Source: Trichosphaerium sp. ATCC 40318
Lineage: Eukaryota > Discosea > Flabellinia > Trichosidae
Assembly (NCBI GenBank): GCA_038496445.1
Contig: JALMLS010000093.1
Location: 310,001 to 374,000 of the forward strand
DNA length: 64,000 nt
Direction: 5' to 3'
The position numbers and the translations under genes are program-made. Under the pieces are notes generated by a model that was not told the DNA's origin, searched no databases, and worked only from the letters and a program-made list of their open reading frames with translations. Positions 23,812-37,200 of the stretch are shown piece by piece. The first letter of the stretch is position 1, and the number at the start of each line of letters is the position of its first letter.

Positions 23812-25242
23812 AAAAAAAAGATGGGTAAAAAAACCAAAGGGCTGGACGTACAGTGTCTTAGATACTATCTTGTACTTTTGAAACGGCATAAAGTATACCA
23901 TATCAGGATGTGCTTGGTTGAAATTTGAACTATAAAATGTCTTTGTCCTAATTGTCATACGCACTTGGTCCCTTGCAACACGTTGACCGGTAGATCTAGA
24001 ACCAATTGAAAAAGCATTTGATACAACTTGAGTATTTTCTCCAATCCCTTTAAACATACTCTTAGGAGCAGTAGCAAATACTTCTGTTGTCAATCCAACC
24101 GTTTGTTGTTTGACCTTATTTAAACCAGACATAAGATTCTTTAAAGCAGCATTAGCAGCAGTAGCTGCTTGGTCTCCTTTCGCCGACTGCCATACTAGAG
24201 CGTTTAAGTCATCTATATTAGCATACCCTTTATCAAGATGTATAAGCATCGCTATCTCTGGCTCTGAAAGCGATTTCATCTTGCGAGTATAAACATACTG
24301 AAGGTCTACTGGTGGTCTTAACTCCACTTTAGACCAGTACTTGTGCATCTTCTTTGCTGATTGTAGCGTTTCATCACCTATGTGTCTCCACTTGTTTCGT
24401 ACAAACGAGGCGACAGGCTTAATTTCATCGCTGATATCGCATACTGAGCGCTTGGTACAGACTTTGGCAACGCTTTTAAACGTAGCTACTGACCCACGGA
24501 TCTTTAAACGCCCGGCTAGGAAAGATAGAAGTCGGCTTGCTGGCCGTCCGACAACAAAATTAAAGGGTCTTACAAGCGGCCGAAAAGCGACGCGAGAAGT
24601 CATTGATATCGCTTTAAACGCTGGGTTCATTACGTTGTATACTACGCCAACAGGTATCCACATGTCAAACAATACGAACTGACCTAACGTGTCATGTTTG
24701 GAAATACCAGAGTTCACGCATTTGTTTGGTCTTCCTACAATAAACTTCTCAAAGTCTGCGCATTGGCTAGCGCGTTCGGGCCATTGGCAGCGTCCATTGA
24801 GTAGTTTAGAGCCTCCATGGCAGCTTACCATACAATAGCCATTCGCTGCTTGGGCAACAAAGCCGGTTCCTCTGTGATTAGGCCACCTGAATACGTGGTT
24901 GCGTACTTCTATTTTTTTGTATTTTCCTCGTTGCATGAGTACGAGAGTATAATCCTTGTTGCGCGACTTCCAGTGGTCTGGCTTGTTCTTGACCTTGTAC
25001 AGCGTCAACGTATACTGCTTCATAGCTCTTCCGGGAGTACTATCGTGAACTTGCATTTTCACGGTCTTATCGTTGTTATTAAACTTGTTTACAATGTATA
25101 GGACGTTTCTTCCGTTTCCCAAGCGAGTTAGCCCAACTTTTGTCCTGCAACTAAACCGCGTAACGTAAGACATACCCCCAGCGACATTTTGAATCGCAGT
25201 GAAGCCCAAGAGGGCAACTAAACAGAGCTGTGTCCACCTCAT
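23812..25242 (-). CDS. Unidentified secreted basic protein
   Basis: Long, nearly intronless frame. The start at 25242 gives a clean signal peptide, MRWTQLCLVALLGFTAIQNV, cleaved near AGG; a longer in-frame start upstream would bury it and is not preferred. The mature protein is about 450 residues. Its N-terminal half looks beta-rich (KVGLTRLGNGRNVLYIVNKF) with paired cysteines (GYCMVSCHGG, RCQWPERASQCADF, KRSVCD); the C-terminal half is helical and basic. One short intron (GTACGT to TGTAG) near the end gives a stop at 23812-23814. Base composition is richer in GC than the neighbours. I do not recognise a family. A role as an extracellular or matrix protein is only an inference from the signal peptide and high basic content. 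Confidence 0.75.
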
Positions 25243-25657
25243 GTCCGAGAACTCTTGTTTAAGCGCTGCTGGTTTCCTTTTTAGGCAAAAAGACTTAGAT
25301 TCGCACATCGTTTTGTGAATAAAGCTGAAACTGTGCGAGTTTTCTTTGTAAACGTGTAGCACCAATAGCAGGAACTCCTACAATTGCGTATTTTGCCAGC
25401 TAGAGGAAACTTTAAGTGCATGTGTAGACATGATAGGTGATCTTGAATATTGATATCTTACTTAGTACAAAACACATGTTGTTCAACGGACAGTGCTACA
25501 AAAAAGGACCAAAGAATTTAGCTAATGTTCTCACCAATGAGTAATTTGTCCGTTACCTTGTAAATAGTACTGAAGTCAGTGTCTTAGTGCTAAAGACGCT
25601 GATAGACTAGGTTTTTCAGTTCATTGAAAACTGTCGACTGAACATAAAAAGGCACAA
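25243..25657. other. Divergent promoter spacer
   Basis: About 415 bases between the divergent secreted-protein gene and the next plus-strand gene. No coding signal or repeat is seen. Confidence 0.5.
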
Positions 25658-27587
25658 ATGGACAGTTTAGCAACGCGGCTGTATTTTGGTACAATAGAGA
25701 ACACTTTTAACGCAGTAAACGGTATGCATTGCTAGTTTATTTAGATCTAGTTCTTATTTTTGGTAGGCGACGTTTTTAGCGTTAAAGACCATTCGTTACT
25801 ACAGGAGTACACGCCGGAGAACGAAAAAATTGCTTCTAGCCGATCAGAGCCTCTATCATCATTAGGAGAAGGTAACGAGCTCCAATTACGCGTATTAACT
25901 TACAGAGGTGTAGATTACGCGAACGTTGTAGTCCCTGCTATTCCCACAGTCGATGTAATTTACAAGCGCACAAACGATGGTAAAACTGCCTCAAATATAC
26001 CAGAAACGATGCTTAAACCGCTTTTAAAAGCGAAAGATGGAAAAATAGTAGGACTGCAAAGCGGTAGAAGGTTTGTTTTAACAAATTCTCTATGCTTCGT
26101 TTTAACGTCTTCAAGGTCTGCTGTTCTTTATGCTAATGGTAAATGGTATCGCCTAAAAGGATGTGGAGACTTGTATAATGCATTTCCAATCAGGAACCTA
26201 GAGGTAAGGCAGCATGACACGTGCAATTGCTTAACTTGTTTAGCATCCAAAATATTCTCACTTTGTGGAGGTGAGAGGCTGTATGTTTGAGCATACTTGC
26301 CTTGGGGAACTATATATCACAAGCTTAGTAAGCTCTGTTCTTGATAAGCATAATATGCCATCAGCTAACAAATCCGTTGGTAAGTGACTTATTTTTAGCT
26401 AACAATCACAACATTAACCCAAGTTTGAAAGGCTGGTGGGTTTATGACTTACCAGAACAACCTAAGCCAAAGGTTAAGCGTTATTGTGCATTATACGAAA
26501 CTCTTGGAGATAAGAGACTTGGTGAACATTTGTTAGTTGGGATGGAACGTTTGTTACCGCTTCTTTTTGGTAAGGGTTTTTTTTACAGTTTTTAGAAAGA
26601 AATAATTTGTTTTTAGGTGCCGATTTTGACGCTTCAAGCGTATTAGCAGCTTTCCCAGGAGCTAGAAAAGATCCAAGTGATCCAGAGAGTGTATTTCCTA
26701 CATCTATAGTTGGTTTAGTTGGAGATGGATCGTTTGGTGAATACATCGGTTAGTTCTTTTACTAATTATGTTTGTACCCGCTAATGAGTTTACAGATGTC
26801 CACAAAGTACCTTGTCCATGCAATACAGTCGATCCAAAATTACCTTCAAACGTTGATAGTAAATGGTATGTTCATTACTAAGTCGAAAAGTCTGATTTGG
26901 ATGTTTTTGTAGGGTAGAAAAGTGGGGTGAATGTGCGACTACTTTAAAGACTGAACAAGATATGCGTATGTTAAAGTAATGTGAGTCTTCGTTTCCTAAG
27001 CCTTCTCTACAGGTTCTCTGTTAGCTTCTCTATATTGGATGATAGGAAGAGAATGCGGTAATATACACCGCATTATGGTAGAAAATGGGATAAGTTGGGG
27101 TACATACGAAGACGCTCTTGGATTTCATTGCAATGCACATCCAAACAACTATGTTGTTCTACCAAATGTACGCCTCTTACAGCCTATACATAGTATTGAA
27201 GAAGCTCTAACGCCTACGTAGTTTGAAAATGGGCACTTTTTGGCCCCTCTGGACTTTGACATGGCGTACACTTTTGACAACTTTGTTAAACAAAAAGACG
27301 GTGTAAGAGATGAAGCTATTCTAAAGGAATGGAAGAACTTAGAAAGAAATGCATTAGGAATGGCTTTGGCAGGTGATGATCAAGTTAATTCTGGTGCTAC
27401 TGGAAAGGCAGTATTATCTAAAAGCCTAGAAGTTCTTAAATGTGCACTTCGTGATACATTGATGCTTGGATTTGAATCAGCAACGAGCAACAAAGTTGAC
27501 TTACATCCACTAAAAGAAGGCCAGAAAAAAGCGCTTAGAGCGCTTATAGATATGTCATTAATGCTTACAGCAAGTGACATAGCTTAG
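25658..27587 (+). CDS. Unidentified protein with kinase-like motifs
   Basis: Multi-exon gene of roughly 520 residues starting MDSLATRLYFGTIENTFNAV (ATG 25658). It contains a strand-rich N-terminal part (AVLYANGKWYRLKGCGDLYN) and a helical part with ERLLPLLFG and FPGARKDPSDPESVFP. Near the C-terminus, YEDALGFHCNAHPNNYVVLP is followed, after a GTACGC...CGTAG intron, by FLAPLDFDMAYTF. The H-x-N-x-x-x-N plus D-F-D pairing recalls the catalytic loop and DFG of kinase-like folds (H-x-D-x-x-x-x-N / DxD), but the glycine loop and ATP lysine are not evident. The C-terminal 110 residues are helical. I do not recognise the family; a kinase-like or pseudokinase fold is a guess from these motifs. Stop TAG at 27585-27587. 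Confidence 0.7.
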
Positions 27588-27925
27588 TGTATTAGTTGTA
27601 TAAACAAATAAAACAGGAATTGATCCAGATTTATTGTCAATTTTTTTTACTTGCAATTTTGTTGCCAGTAATCTCTATTTTGCAGCGTCTGTAGATGCCA
27701 AATAACAAGTATGCACATTCACGTCTACTGATGTTACCCATTAAGAGACAATATTATCATCTTCGTGTTCTACTGTCCGTAAAATTCTGGTACAATTCCA
27801 CAAACTGTTTTGTGCTTAATTAAATAGTTAAGTCGTTGCCAAATAGAACCAAAATACCGTAACGAGGTTTGACAGAGCTGTGGTTGCCTTACTACGCTTC
27901 GTCGAAGGTTATTTTCGTATAACCG
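27588..27925. other. Spacer
   Basis: AT-rich intergenic sequence carrying the promoter of the following receptor gene. No coding signal is apparent. Confidence 0.5.
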
Positions 27926-30900
27926 ATGATAGCGCGTACTTTGTGCTTAATGGCACTTCTTATCATAGGATTGAAAGCCAAAGATGACAAATGTACGTTG
28001 TTTGCTCTATTCTGAACTTACTTGGCAGTAACGCAGGTATCTGCGAGGTTTCACAAGCTTGTTATGACGTCACAACGCACTGCACTTGGCTACGACATCT
28101 CTCACAAAACCTGGCACCACTACAACACCAAAGTTGTATACTGTGCAAGTTTTACGGATGACGTACGTTCTAAACTATCATTAAACGCTTGAGTACTTCT
28201 CCAGGGTACAGCAGCACGCCAGTATTATCGCATGCTGTTGCACGCTACAGGTTGAGCATCAGGATCATTTAGTTAAACCTACAGCAAGAAAACGGTTCAA
28301 AATAACATTTTCTTCCACATTGTTTTTATGGACATTCAACTCTTTCAACACCTAGCAATGCTAGGTGCGCACTATACCATTCGTTTTATTGATAATTATT
28401 TAGCTAGTAGTTGTGACAGGATTGTTAGAAACTCTTAATGTGTTCCGGTTTAATGAAACAGATCCATACATTGTGTATAAGGCTTCCAACTTGAAAGAAA
28501 GGCCTGGACACATGAGTGCTTTGAATGCTTTGAATACAGTGATTGCTGTTACTATGGAAGGACATTTAAACATGAGGATACAGTTTTTGGATTTGGGGGA
28601 TGATGAAATAGTGCCAAAACAAGTTATTACTATGCCAAAAAAGTACTTTAAAACTATTACAAATATGCAGTTTCATGATGGTCGCTTGCACCTTGTTGGC
28701 ACTCCAAAATCACCAGAGGGTGTTTGTGCTGTGCGTATATCTCTCGAAAGCATTAATACATGGGCTATAGATAAAGTGATTAAATGTCCTCGGATTCCAT
28801 TGGAGATAACACAACGTGAGTAACACTTACTTTTTTGAAAAAAATTGTGGAGTTTCTTTTTTAACATACCTGTCACGTGTTACCGGGATTATCGAAACCT
28901 TACTTTTTAATCATTGCACAACAGCGATAGCACGACCTGTTGATTATTTGTGTTTAAAGGACGTTCTGATTATGTTGTAGTTGTGTTGTCTTCTGGTGAT
29001 TGGATATTCCTTGCTAAAACGAATCATGCTCCGTTTGTTTTTGTCTGGAGTGATAAGTCTAAAAACGCTTCTGTGGTTATTGATAAATACGAAGTACAAT
29101 ATCAACTGCAAATGGTAGAAGTACGTTGTTCGGTGATACTTGGCAAAAGGTATTCGACTTTTACAATGATTTCTTGTTCTTGCTTTTTTCTTCTTTTCGT
29201 TTATTAATCAATTACACTCATACACGTTAAGATATGCAAATAAATTATGCTTGTGTTTTACAACTGGAGGATCTCAGCTGACATACATTGTTTTGGAGGA
29301 CTATGGATTACCGAATAGAATCTCAACTCCGAACCTGATATTTCCTAACACTTATGCACATTACTCAGAAGATAAGTATCAGCGACTTACTAACTGGATA
29401 TCTGGAGATCCAGAAACCCCTTTGTTCATGGCAGCTACTTTTAATGTATGTTTTTAAAGATACAATCGAATCCACTAACTAATTTATTTTTAAACAGAAG
29501 TTTCACTGGAACATGACTGACTCATTCACAACTTTGACACCAGCGCCTCCAGGATTTTATGCACAATGTACATATATTAATATAAGGACGCTATTATTTA
29601 CTTATTGTACAGATAGCTATGGTGAGCAAGTAAAATATGGTACTTGCCCACCAGGTACTTTCAAAAATGAAACAAGTATTTCTTGGTGCCAGTTTTGTCC
29701 GGAGGGTACCTACCAACCAAGGCAAGGTATCGTCCACTTCTCATACTTATAACCTTCTAAGGCGTTTCGTAGGTTCTATAACATGCCTTAAATGTGATGA
29801 AGGCATGTTCTGTCCTTACGGTTCGCAGAAGCAGCGTCCTATGTCTGAAATTACTATTGACTCAGAAGAATGGTATCCATTCTATGATGTACGTTAGTTT
29901 AAACTTGCATTGATTATTAAGACTTTGTAGATAACTCAGTTGAGTATAAAAAAGGCATTCTTCAACCTTATTATAGACATGAGAAATCATGAAAACTTCT
30001 TTATTATTACTGTGACCATTGCAGTATTTTCACTTACTCTAAGCATAATTGCGTTTTTATGCACGTTGCTGAAGAGAGGCCTTTGGTTTACTAATTTTCT
30101 ATCCTATTTGACAATTCACAAGTTTCCTACGATTGCACATACACGGCAAGTACAAAAAAATTAGCATTGAAAAATGTACTGACTAGAATTCTTTAGTGCT
30201 TTAAGGTTAGAATGGAGAGGATCCTCTTTGGGCGGTATTATAACCATTACTTTGGGTCTTCTTGTATTGCTTGCATGTGCAGCATGTGTTGAAATATTTA
30301 TTGACTACAAGCAAACGCCTTATGATATCAACTACACTGAACAAGACAGTAAGCAGCTAAATGCTATTCGGACAACTTCGTTTATTGGTATAAAAACAAA
30401 TATATCACAATCAATCCAGCAACAGTATAAAACTATTCAAAAGTACGTTATCTCCGCCTTATTTAAACTGACATGATTTAGATCATTATCTGTCAATGTA
30501 CGTGAGCATACTTTACAATTATATTCGCCGAGTTCTTGATTTGTTTAGGAATAGCTAACGTTACTAGATGAATATAACTTTTCTAAACATGATGATCTAT
30601 GGCTGGAACACAACTGGGATGAACCTTTACATTAGTACTGGTCTTGGCAAAGACACTGTAACTCGTTTGCCACTCAGTTTAGAGGCTACTGATCATAAGT
30701 ACGATTTTATTTTTGGTTTTTAGACTTAATCACGTGCAGGGTCAATATTCAACTTAGAGCGGAAGAGTTTCATAAAATATCAGCAATTACGATTCAATTT
30801 TCACGTCCTGGTGTAGATCAGTTTTGCCATGTTCACTACAATGGTATTCGATTAGAAATAGCAATGACCACAAAACTCTATGGCAAAGAAATAAGTACTA

Positions 30901-31578
30901 TCACAGAATATTCCTTTTCACTACTCCGCTGTATTTAACACTTATAGCGTCTAAACTATACCGAACGTTTGTGCCAACCAGTGATTTATACTTACCTACA
31001 ATAAAGCATGGTTTCAAACTGACAAGCACTACTGTCTTACGCGACAGTAAAAATCACAATGACCAGATATCAAAATCTGGTACACTTGTAAAGTTGACTG
31101 AAGATCTAACCTAAGAAATTAGGATACATAGGTATCTTGGTATCTGAACACATTGAAGGTGATGCAGAGGCAATAAAGTGTTGTGATGATGCAAGATTAT
31201 ATACAGAACCGTTTAACCCAGCGTAACAACTTTTAAGAAAAAAAAGAGAAAAATAACATCATGACACGTTTTTTGTAGGATAACGTTATCTTTTGAAAGG
31301 GATTCAGTACTTGTATACGAAGTAGAAGATCGCTCTATACACTCCCATGGTAAGTAATAATACTTATAGTAGACAACACAAGATATAGCGCCCTAATCAC
31401 TTGGGTAGATATATTTTTTGCCATTTTGTTCATTTTTACTGTACTATGGGCATTTGCAAATGGTTCAGGTAATGTCTTAAGGATTGTACACCAAAAAGTA
31501 TATAATTACTACAGAAACAAGAAAGAAAAGGAATATGAACGAATACCAAGTTTTGTAGAGCAAGATGTTACCAATTAA
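27926..31578 (+). CDS. Large membrane receptor with GCC2/GCC3 repeats
   Basis: Multi-exon membrane protein of about 850-900 residues. The ATG at 27926 gives the signal peptide MIARTLCLMALLIIGLKAK. The ectodomain starts LTQVSARFHKLVM and continues through a beta-rich region (NAVNT-type strands; VVVVLSSGDWIFLAKTNHAP, LCFTTGGSQLTYIVLEDYG) that may be propeller-like. A GCC2/GCC3 (ephrin-receptor-like) cysteine module follows: CPPGTFKNETSISWCQFCPE, GTYQP, CLKCDEGMFCPYG. Hydrophobic segments then include FIITVTIAVFSLTLSIIAFL and GGIITITLGLLVLLACAACV. A second extracellular region and a last helix near 31430 end in a short basic tail (YYRNKKEKEYERIPSFVEQD). GCC2/GCC3 modules occur in ephrin receptors and in many orphan receptors. 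No kinase domain is present. Ligand unknown. Confidence 0.75.
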
Positions 31579-31637
31579 CACTTATTTCATTATTGAAGAA
31601 AATAGTTTAATAAACCAAAGCCATTTATTAAGAGAAG

Positions 31638-31862
31638 TTGTCAAGTGTCAAGCATAGTCATCGAATTCACTGCTACCAAAAAAATGGGATCTGGCAGTGT
31701 ACGTCCCATGTTATAGGAGCAGGCTTAAATAGTCGAGACGGATGTTTTGTCGATATTTTTAGCAACGATTTCCAAGCCATTCCTGTGGCTTTACCACAGC
31801 GGTGTCCAGTGATTGTTCGAATAAATATTCTCAAACGTGGGACAACGAATACAAGCAAGTAG
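31638..31862 (+). CDS. Possible short exon or small gene
   Basis: Open plus-strand frame with coding character: IHCYQKNGIWQCTSHVIGAG, then CFVDIFSNDFQAIPVALPQR and a basic end, stop at 31860. There is no ATG at its start, so an upstream exon would be required; it might be an alternative 3' exon of the receptor gene that ends at 31578. Family unknown. The rest of 31863-32053 looks like promoter spacer for the next gene. Confidence 0.3.
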   Translation: MSSVKHSHRIHCYQKNGIWQCTSHVIGAGLNSRDGCFVDIFSNDFQAIPVALPQRCPVIVRINILKRGTTNTSK

Positions 31863-32053
31863 AGTCTATGTTAGCTTTCGGTCACCACAGCTGATGACAG
31901 CTGCGAAAAACCCCAAAAACTAACTTAACCAGAGTTTGATGAGCTTAACGTATCTGCTGAACTCAGATTTTAAGTTAAACGCCATACTAGCCACTTTACG
32001 TTATAATCAGCGTATATTCAATTATAAGTGCTCGGTAGTGACGTTAATAGCAA

Positions 32054-33289
32054 ATGGCTTCATTATTTGCATACAATTGCCTTAAAAAAGGTTACAACGC
32101 TTTAATGTACGCCTCCGGCTTCATAACATACCCGCTATTTCGTATTTGGCGATATTTCTTCCCTTACTCATCTTTCGGCAAAAAGGCTAGCGAAGGTACG
32201 TTCTTGTTGCGGCGCTTACAGCGTATATTGTATTTTTAGCATTTGTACCGTTGCTTTTGGACGGTTTTTCGTTTACGGTAGTACAAAACGGCCTATAAGA
32301 TTATACACAAGTGCTACGTTATGTTAACGTTATTATTCCTAGATATAGTACATTATTATCCAAACGGAAGGCTGCAAATCAAGATTGAAATGAAGAATGG
32401 AGTTGCTAATGGTAAAAGGATAGAATGGTACAAGAATGGTAATAAAAAGAAGTATTGTGAAGTAGAGAATGGTATAAACCAAGGAAAAACAATAGAGTGG
32501 CATGAGAATGGAAATAAAAGAACAGAAAGCTATTATGTTAATGGAAAATGTAACGGACTAACCAAGTTTTACCATAAGTCAGGGTACTTACTTAATGAGT
32601 TCACAATGAAAGATAATAAAATCCATGGATCTTATTCAATATATTGGCCAAATGGTACAGTTCTAGAGAGAGGTACAATGGACGAAGGAAAGAAGAATGG
32701 TAAAGTTGAAAATTACCATAAAAACGGAAAAACAAAACAAATAGCACAGTACAAAGATGGTGTAGTTTCTGGTCTTGTAAAAGAATTTTACCAGGATGGA
32801 GTATTTTCAGGAGAATGTAATTTTGTTGATGGTCAAAAACAAGGTGTTCTGAAAAAATTCCATCGTAATGGTAACCTTAACATTGTCCAAACATTAGAAA
32901 AAGGAAAGAAATCTGGAGAATCAAAGAAATTTTATCCAGATGGTTCTCCAATGAGTTTGGAGTATTATGACCCTCCTGATATTAAACATGGTGAACACAA
33001 GTATTGGTATAATGATGGACAACTCAAAAGTCGTTCCATGTATGAACACGGGACAAAAGTCGGTGAGTTTATCCAGTACTTTGCAAATGGACAACTTGCT
33101 ACAAAATGCGTTTATGATAAGTCAGGTTATTTACATGGTAATGCAAAGATATGGTTTTTATCTGGTGGATTGAATAAAGACTACAATGCAATCCATGGTA
33201 AAAGGCACGGATCTTATAAAGAGTGGAAGGAAGACGGGTCAATCGCTATTGATTGTGTCTATGAGAATGGTAAAGTTAAAATACAATAA
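32054..33289 (+). CDS. Membrane-anchored YwqK/MORN_2 repeat protein
   Basis: Exon 1 encodes an N-terminal hydrophobic region (ALMYASGFITYPLFRIWRYF). Exon 2 (AFVPLLLDGFSFT) and then a long exon starting DIVHYYPNGRLQIKIEM follow, joined over GTACGT...TTTAG and GTAGTA...CCTAG introns. The long exon holds about 13 repeats of the YwqK/MORN_2 pattern (EWYKNGNKKKYCEVENGINQ, EWHENGNKRTESYYVNGKC, YWYNDGQLKSRSMYEHGTKV). Unlike the 21079 and 43025 paralogues it has no F-box-like head; the hydrophobic head suggests membrane association. Function unknown. It ends KVKIQ, TAA at 33287-33289. Confidence 0.82.
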
Positions 33290-33449
33290 ATATTTTATTA
33301 GAACCCACTGTTATTCCTTCGCTTGTTTTTAGTTTGTTTTGGTATGTATTAGATTGGTTGTAGTTTGACATGGAAATTGAGGAACTTTGTTGTGGAGTTA
33401 TATTTGCACATGCTGTAATACGTAAACATACAATTAATAAACAGAAACT

Positions 33450-34080
33450 TAAAACTAGCAACCAGTCTTGTGACTCCGTTACAAATGCGATGCCTAATCA
33501 AGTTGCCATTGTCTCTCCATTCCTTGTACTCACTCTCTATCTAACAGTTGATGTAATGACACTGCTTACTCAATACACCATTTTGATGCCACTCATTATG
33601 CTCCCCTTCTTTCTTACCATCAACATAATAGCGCACAATTGCCATTGGCGTACCATTGTACTCGCCTCCTAGCTAATCATTGTATTGACATTGCTCATGC
33701 AATTGTCCATTTTGGTGCCAGCTCTTGACCTTGCCTTGGCATTCACCATTGACGAAATTACGTTGCTGTTTCAGTTGATCTTTCCTGACCATTCTCTTTC
33801 TTACCTTCTTTTTTTCCGCTGTAATTTGTATGTTAAATAACCACTTCTAAACCATACGCTGCTGCACTCCTTCTAAGGTACCATTTATGTACGGATACTG
33901 AATCCATAGATTACTGTTTTGATAGTGTACATTTAACATAAACTTCTGAGTCTAAATCTACAATATCAAGCTTTAGTTCAACTGTAAGTACTAATACATG
34001 ACAGTTATCCATTTTAATCTTGTGTGTATGACTACTCGTAGTTGATGCTATTCATGAATTTGCTAGTGACAAACATACAT
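33450..34080 (-). pseudogene. Decayed F-box/YwqK gene
   Basis: Minus-strand remnants of the same family: an F-box-like head VELKLDIVDLDSEVYVK near 34000, then WIQYPYINGTLEGVQ-type and NFVNGECQGKVKSWHQNGQL, HEQCQYND, then YYVDGKKEGEHNEWHQNG and VLSKQCHYIN. In-frame stop codons interrupt the repeats (after QYND and after HYINC), and frame shifts separate the head from the repeats. It straddles the outer edge of the left inverted-repeat arm. A matching but further reduced remnant lies at the outer edge of the right arm near 51100-51330. Confidence 0.75.
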
Positions 34081-34201
34081 TTGACTTCTAATTTATAAGC
34101 TCACAAACCACAATAAATGAGTCACGTGAAAAAGAATTAGTTTTATTTTTATGAAATGATAGCAGCAACATGATTCTGTCGCACAACTTGATGTGGTTGT
34201 T

Positions 34202-37200
34202 TTAATTGTTTGCAATCCACTGCATCTTCAAAGTGAGTTCGCCACTTGTAATCTATGAAAGTAAAGCTTTAGTTAGTGACACAAATTGAGGAAAATATTT
34301 TGACGTAACTGGGTATTTCTTTTTGGCACGTTTTTGAGGATCAGAGAGTTCGAAAGTACGGGAAAATGATCCTGCAGATTGTTTCTCGATAACATCACTT
34401 GAGATTTTTATCTCAGATTGTCCCATGAATGTACCAACTCCAAATCTACTCCAATGCGAGCAAACCACATTGATGGTTTCTTCAGAATTACATTCTCTTT
34501 AGAAAGAAACAACAAATTAGCACAAGTAATAAAGTGTTTTAGAAAATCAGTGTCGAGTGTATCTATCGTACATTTCAATTTCTTTCTTCCATTTAGGCGC
34601 CTTTATTTTTTTCACGTGTGAAGTGATAGCTCCTTTAATCTCTTCGCCATTTGAACGTTCAAAATAAACTTGAGGACAAGTCTTATTATTCTCTAAATAA
34701 TGATTAAAACAAATACTCGGCCATTGAACAATCTCAACGAAAATTATAATTGTTGACGTACTCTCTACTGCTACCAAGCTTTTTCCTCTTATCTCGGTTA
34801 TCTTCAAAATCCCTTGAATTGGTTCAGGTTCTTGCTCTATTTCACTTGTGGCGTATGTGACAAGGTCATCAAGCTTGTCTATTGTCTAAGTAGAATACTT
34901 AGAAAAAAAACCAATCATTGCAGATGTTTTTATCTTTGTCAAGACATACAAGCACATCAGTAAGCTCAGCTTTCTTTGCCTGTGGCTCCAAAACGGCTGG
35001 ATCGTCACAGAAGAATCTAAGTTCATTCTTCCATCCTAATTCGTTCTTAACTTTCTTGATGAGATCCATCTTTTCTTCAATTTCTTCTGTATGTTCATCA
35101 GCCACTGGAACAAAGTATAGTTAGTATTATGATAGTATAAAAATTTACTGTACAGAAATGAGCTAGAATACGTATACTCCTAAAAAATTGGTGTTAGCCA
35201 TGCAATGATGTATAGAAAAGGGTTGCACTACTTTTCGTGAATGTATGATTTTTGTGATACGAAAATTGGTGTAAAAAATCACCAAAAAAATAATTAGAGA
35301 AAGTTTGGAACAGTAGTGCAGGCTTCAATATTTGAATGAGTTAACAAAATACCCTGCTTGGTTTCCAATGTTTTTGTTTTTCTCAATTACGTCGGCAGCC
35401 CATTCTATTGAAGCTATTTTACAAGAAAGTTAATAACAGCCTTTGAAAGAAACCAAAAAAAGAACGTAATCATACTATCAAACTTTTCTGCATCATCATT
35501 GTCGTCAAAGTCAATCCAACGTGCTACAACAATGCCATTATTTTGAATCTTTCGAATAGCTTCCTATTAAAACAGATCAATCAAAAAAAAATCACGTGAC
35601 AGTTTTTTTTTTTTTTTCAAGACTTAATTAACGTACATCAACCTCATTTCCATACGAGTCACCAATCCATAAAAGTGTCACACAGCGACAGTACCTAAAT
35701 AACCTTAGCGATTCCAATAACAATACCCAAAATGTGTGGTATTGTATTCACTCACGTGGTCAGGTACTTCTCACGTGATGATGCAGCAGCATTTGGATGA
35801 GCAGATATGGTTTCATCATCAATCAAATTTTTCTTTACACTTTTTAAATGCTTGTTTGAGGTGTACACCATAACCGGCACCTACAGCTGTTAACAAACTT
35901 TTCTCTACCGTGTCTCTTAATTAAGGAACGTTTGCTTACTTTGATGTCTTCTGTTAAGAGCTGTTGTATGAGATACTTGTAAGCATCATCTTCGTCTGCC
36001 TGATCTTTGTCCAATGGATGGTTTTTGTTACAAATTAGCCTCTAAATATCGTTTCAGTATATGAGCTTAGAAAGACCTCACGTACCCAACGCCACATAGC
36101 TGATACATCTCTAGCCTCAGGACGGAAAGCCATGAGATCCTGGAACACCTAAATCGAAAGAGTTTAGAAGAGACAACCAATATTTAAAAAACCGTTTTGT
36201 TTTCATCCGTACTTCTGTGTAGCATGTACGTTGTACGATAACTACGTTCTTTGTATCCTTCACAATCTTTTTTATGGTAGCATCTGTGCAAAGAAAGATA
36301 AGCAAAAATATAAAACTATTTTATTTCATTTGAAAGCTGAAGCAGGTTTTTTGGATAGAAAAAAAAAAATCACGTGTTAGAGGCAAAAAATTTGAGTTTA
36401 GTTTAAAGGTGTAAAGACATACCATTATTTTCTGGGTGAGGATCAAGCCACGTGATAAGTCTAGAGGAGTATTAGTGCGACTCGTAATTATATCTGGTGG
36501 CGGCAGATATAAAAAAAAGTTCGAGTTTGTGTACTGAAGGTCTTTGTCTTCTTTGATCATTGACATCAATCCCTCCTCTTTATGCACTAGTTCGATGTGT
36601 AAGTAATAAAACGATTGAATACACTTTTTGGAGCTTACTAAACATATCGTGGACTTCACGACGTGATGTCGCTCTCATTACGTCACCGTCGCTTGACAAG
36701 CTGAGCGAACCAACCAAAAGTGTCTGAACTGTGTCTGTCAATCTGTCGTCCATATTCTAACTGCTGTTAGTAACAAAGTAGACAATGCATTTGCTTCAGT
36801 ACAAAAAAGTCATCGTTAGCCGATTGAAGAGCAAATATTTTTCCAAACATGTTGTTTTTAGTGAACTTGCTGATAAAAGCAAGAGCCTCTTCGCTGATTT
36901 GCTGTAATTTCTTCAAAGGAGGTAGTGGCGAGTCTAACATTCTTATCATCCGTTGTTTTTTATCATCTGCAATAAAATCTTGTTAGTTATGGTTGAAACA
37001 GGTTTAAACGTCACCTTGTAAAATATCATTGAGGCTGTTGAATCGGGTTACAATATGAGAACATAGCTTCTTATTATGCTTTACGTCGTCAATAATACTA
37101 TTAAGGTTCTCAACCAACTTGTTAATCTTCTTTAGAGTGTCATCAACATCCTTCATGACTGTTTCTTTGTCAGGTTTGTCTACAGGTTTGCCTTCAGGTT

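Noticed and set aside
24341-24682. 113-codon plus-strand ORF
   Set aside because: Shadow of the secreted-protein gene on the opposite strand.
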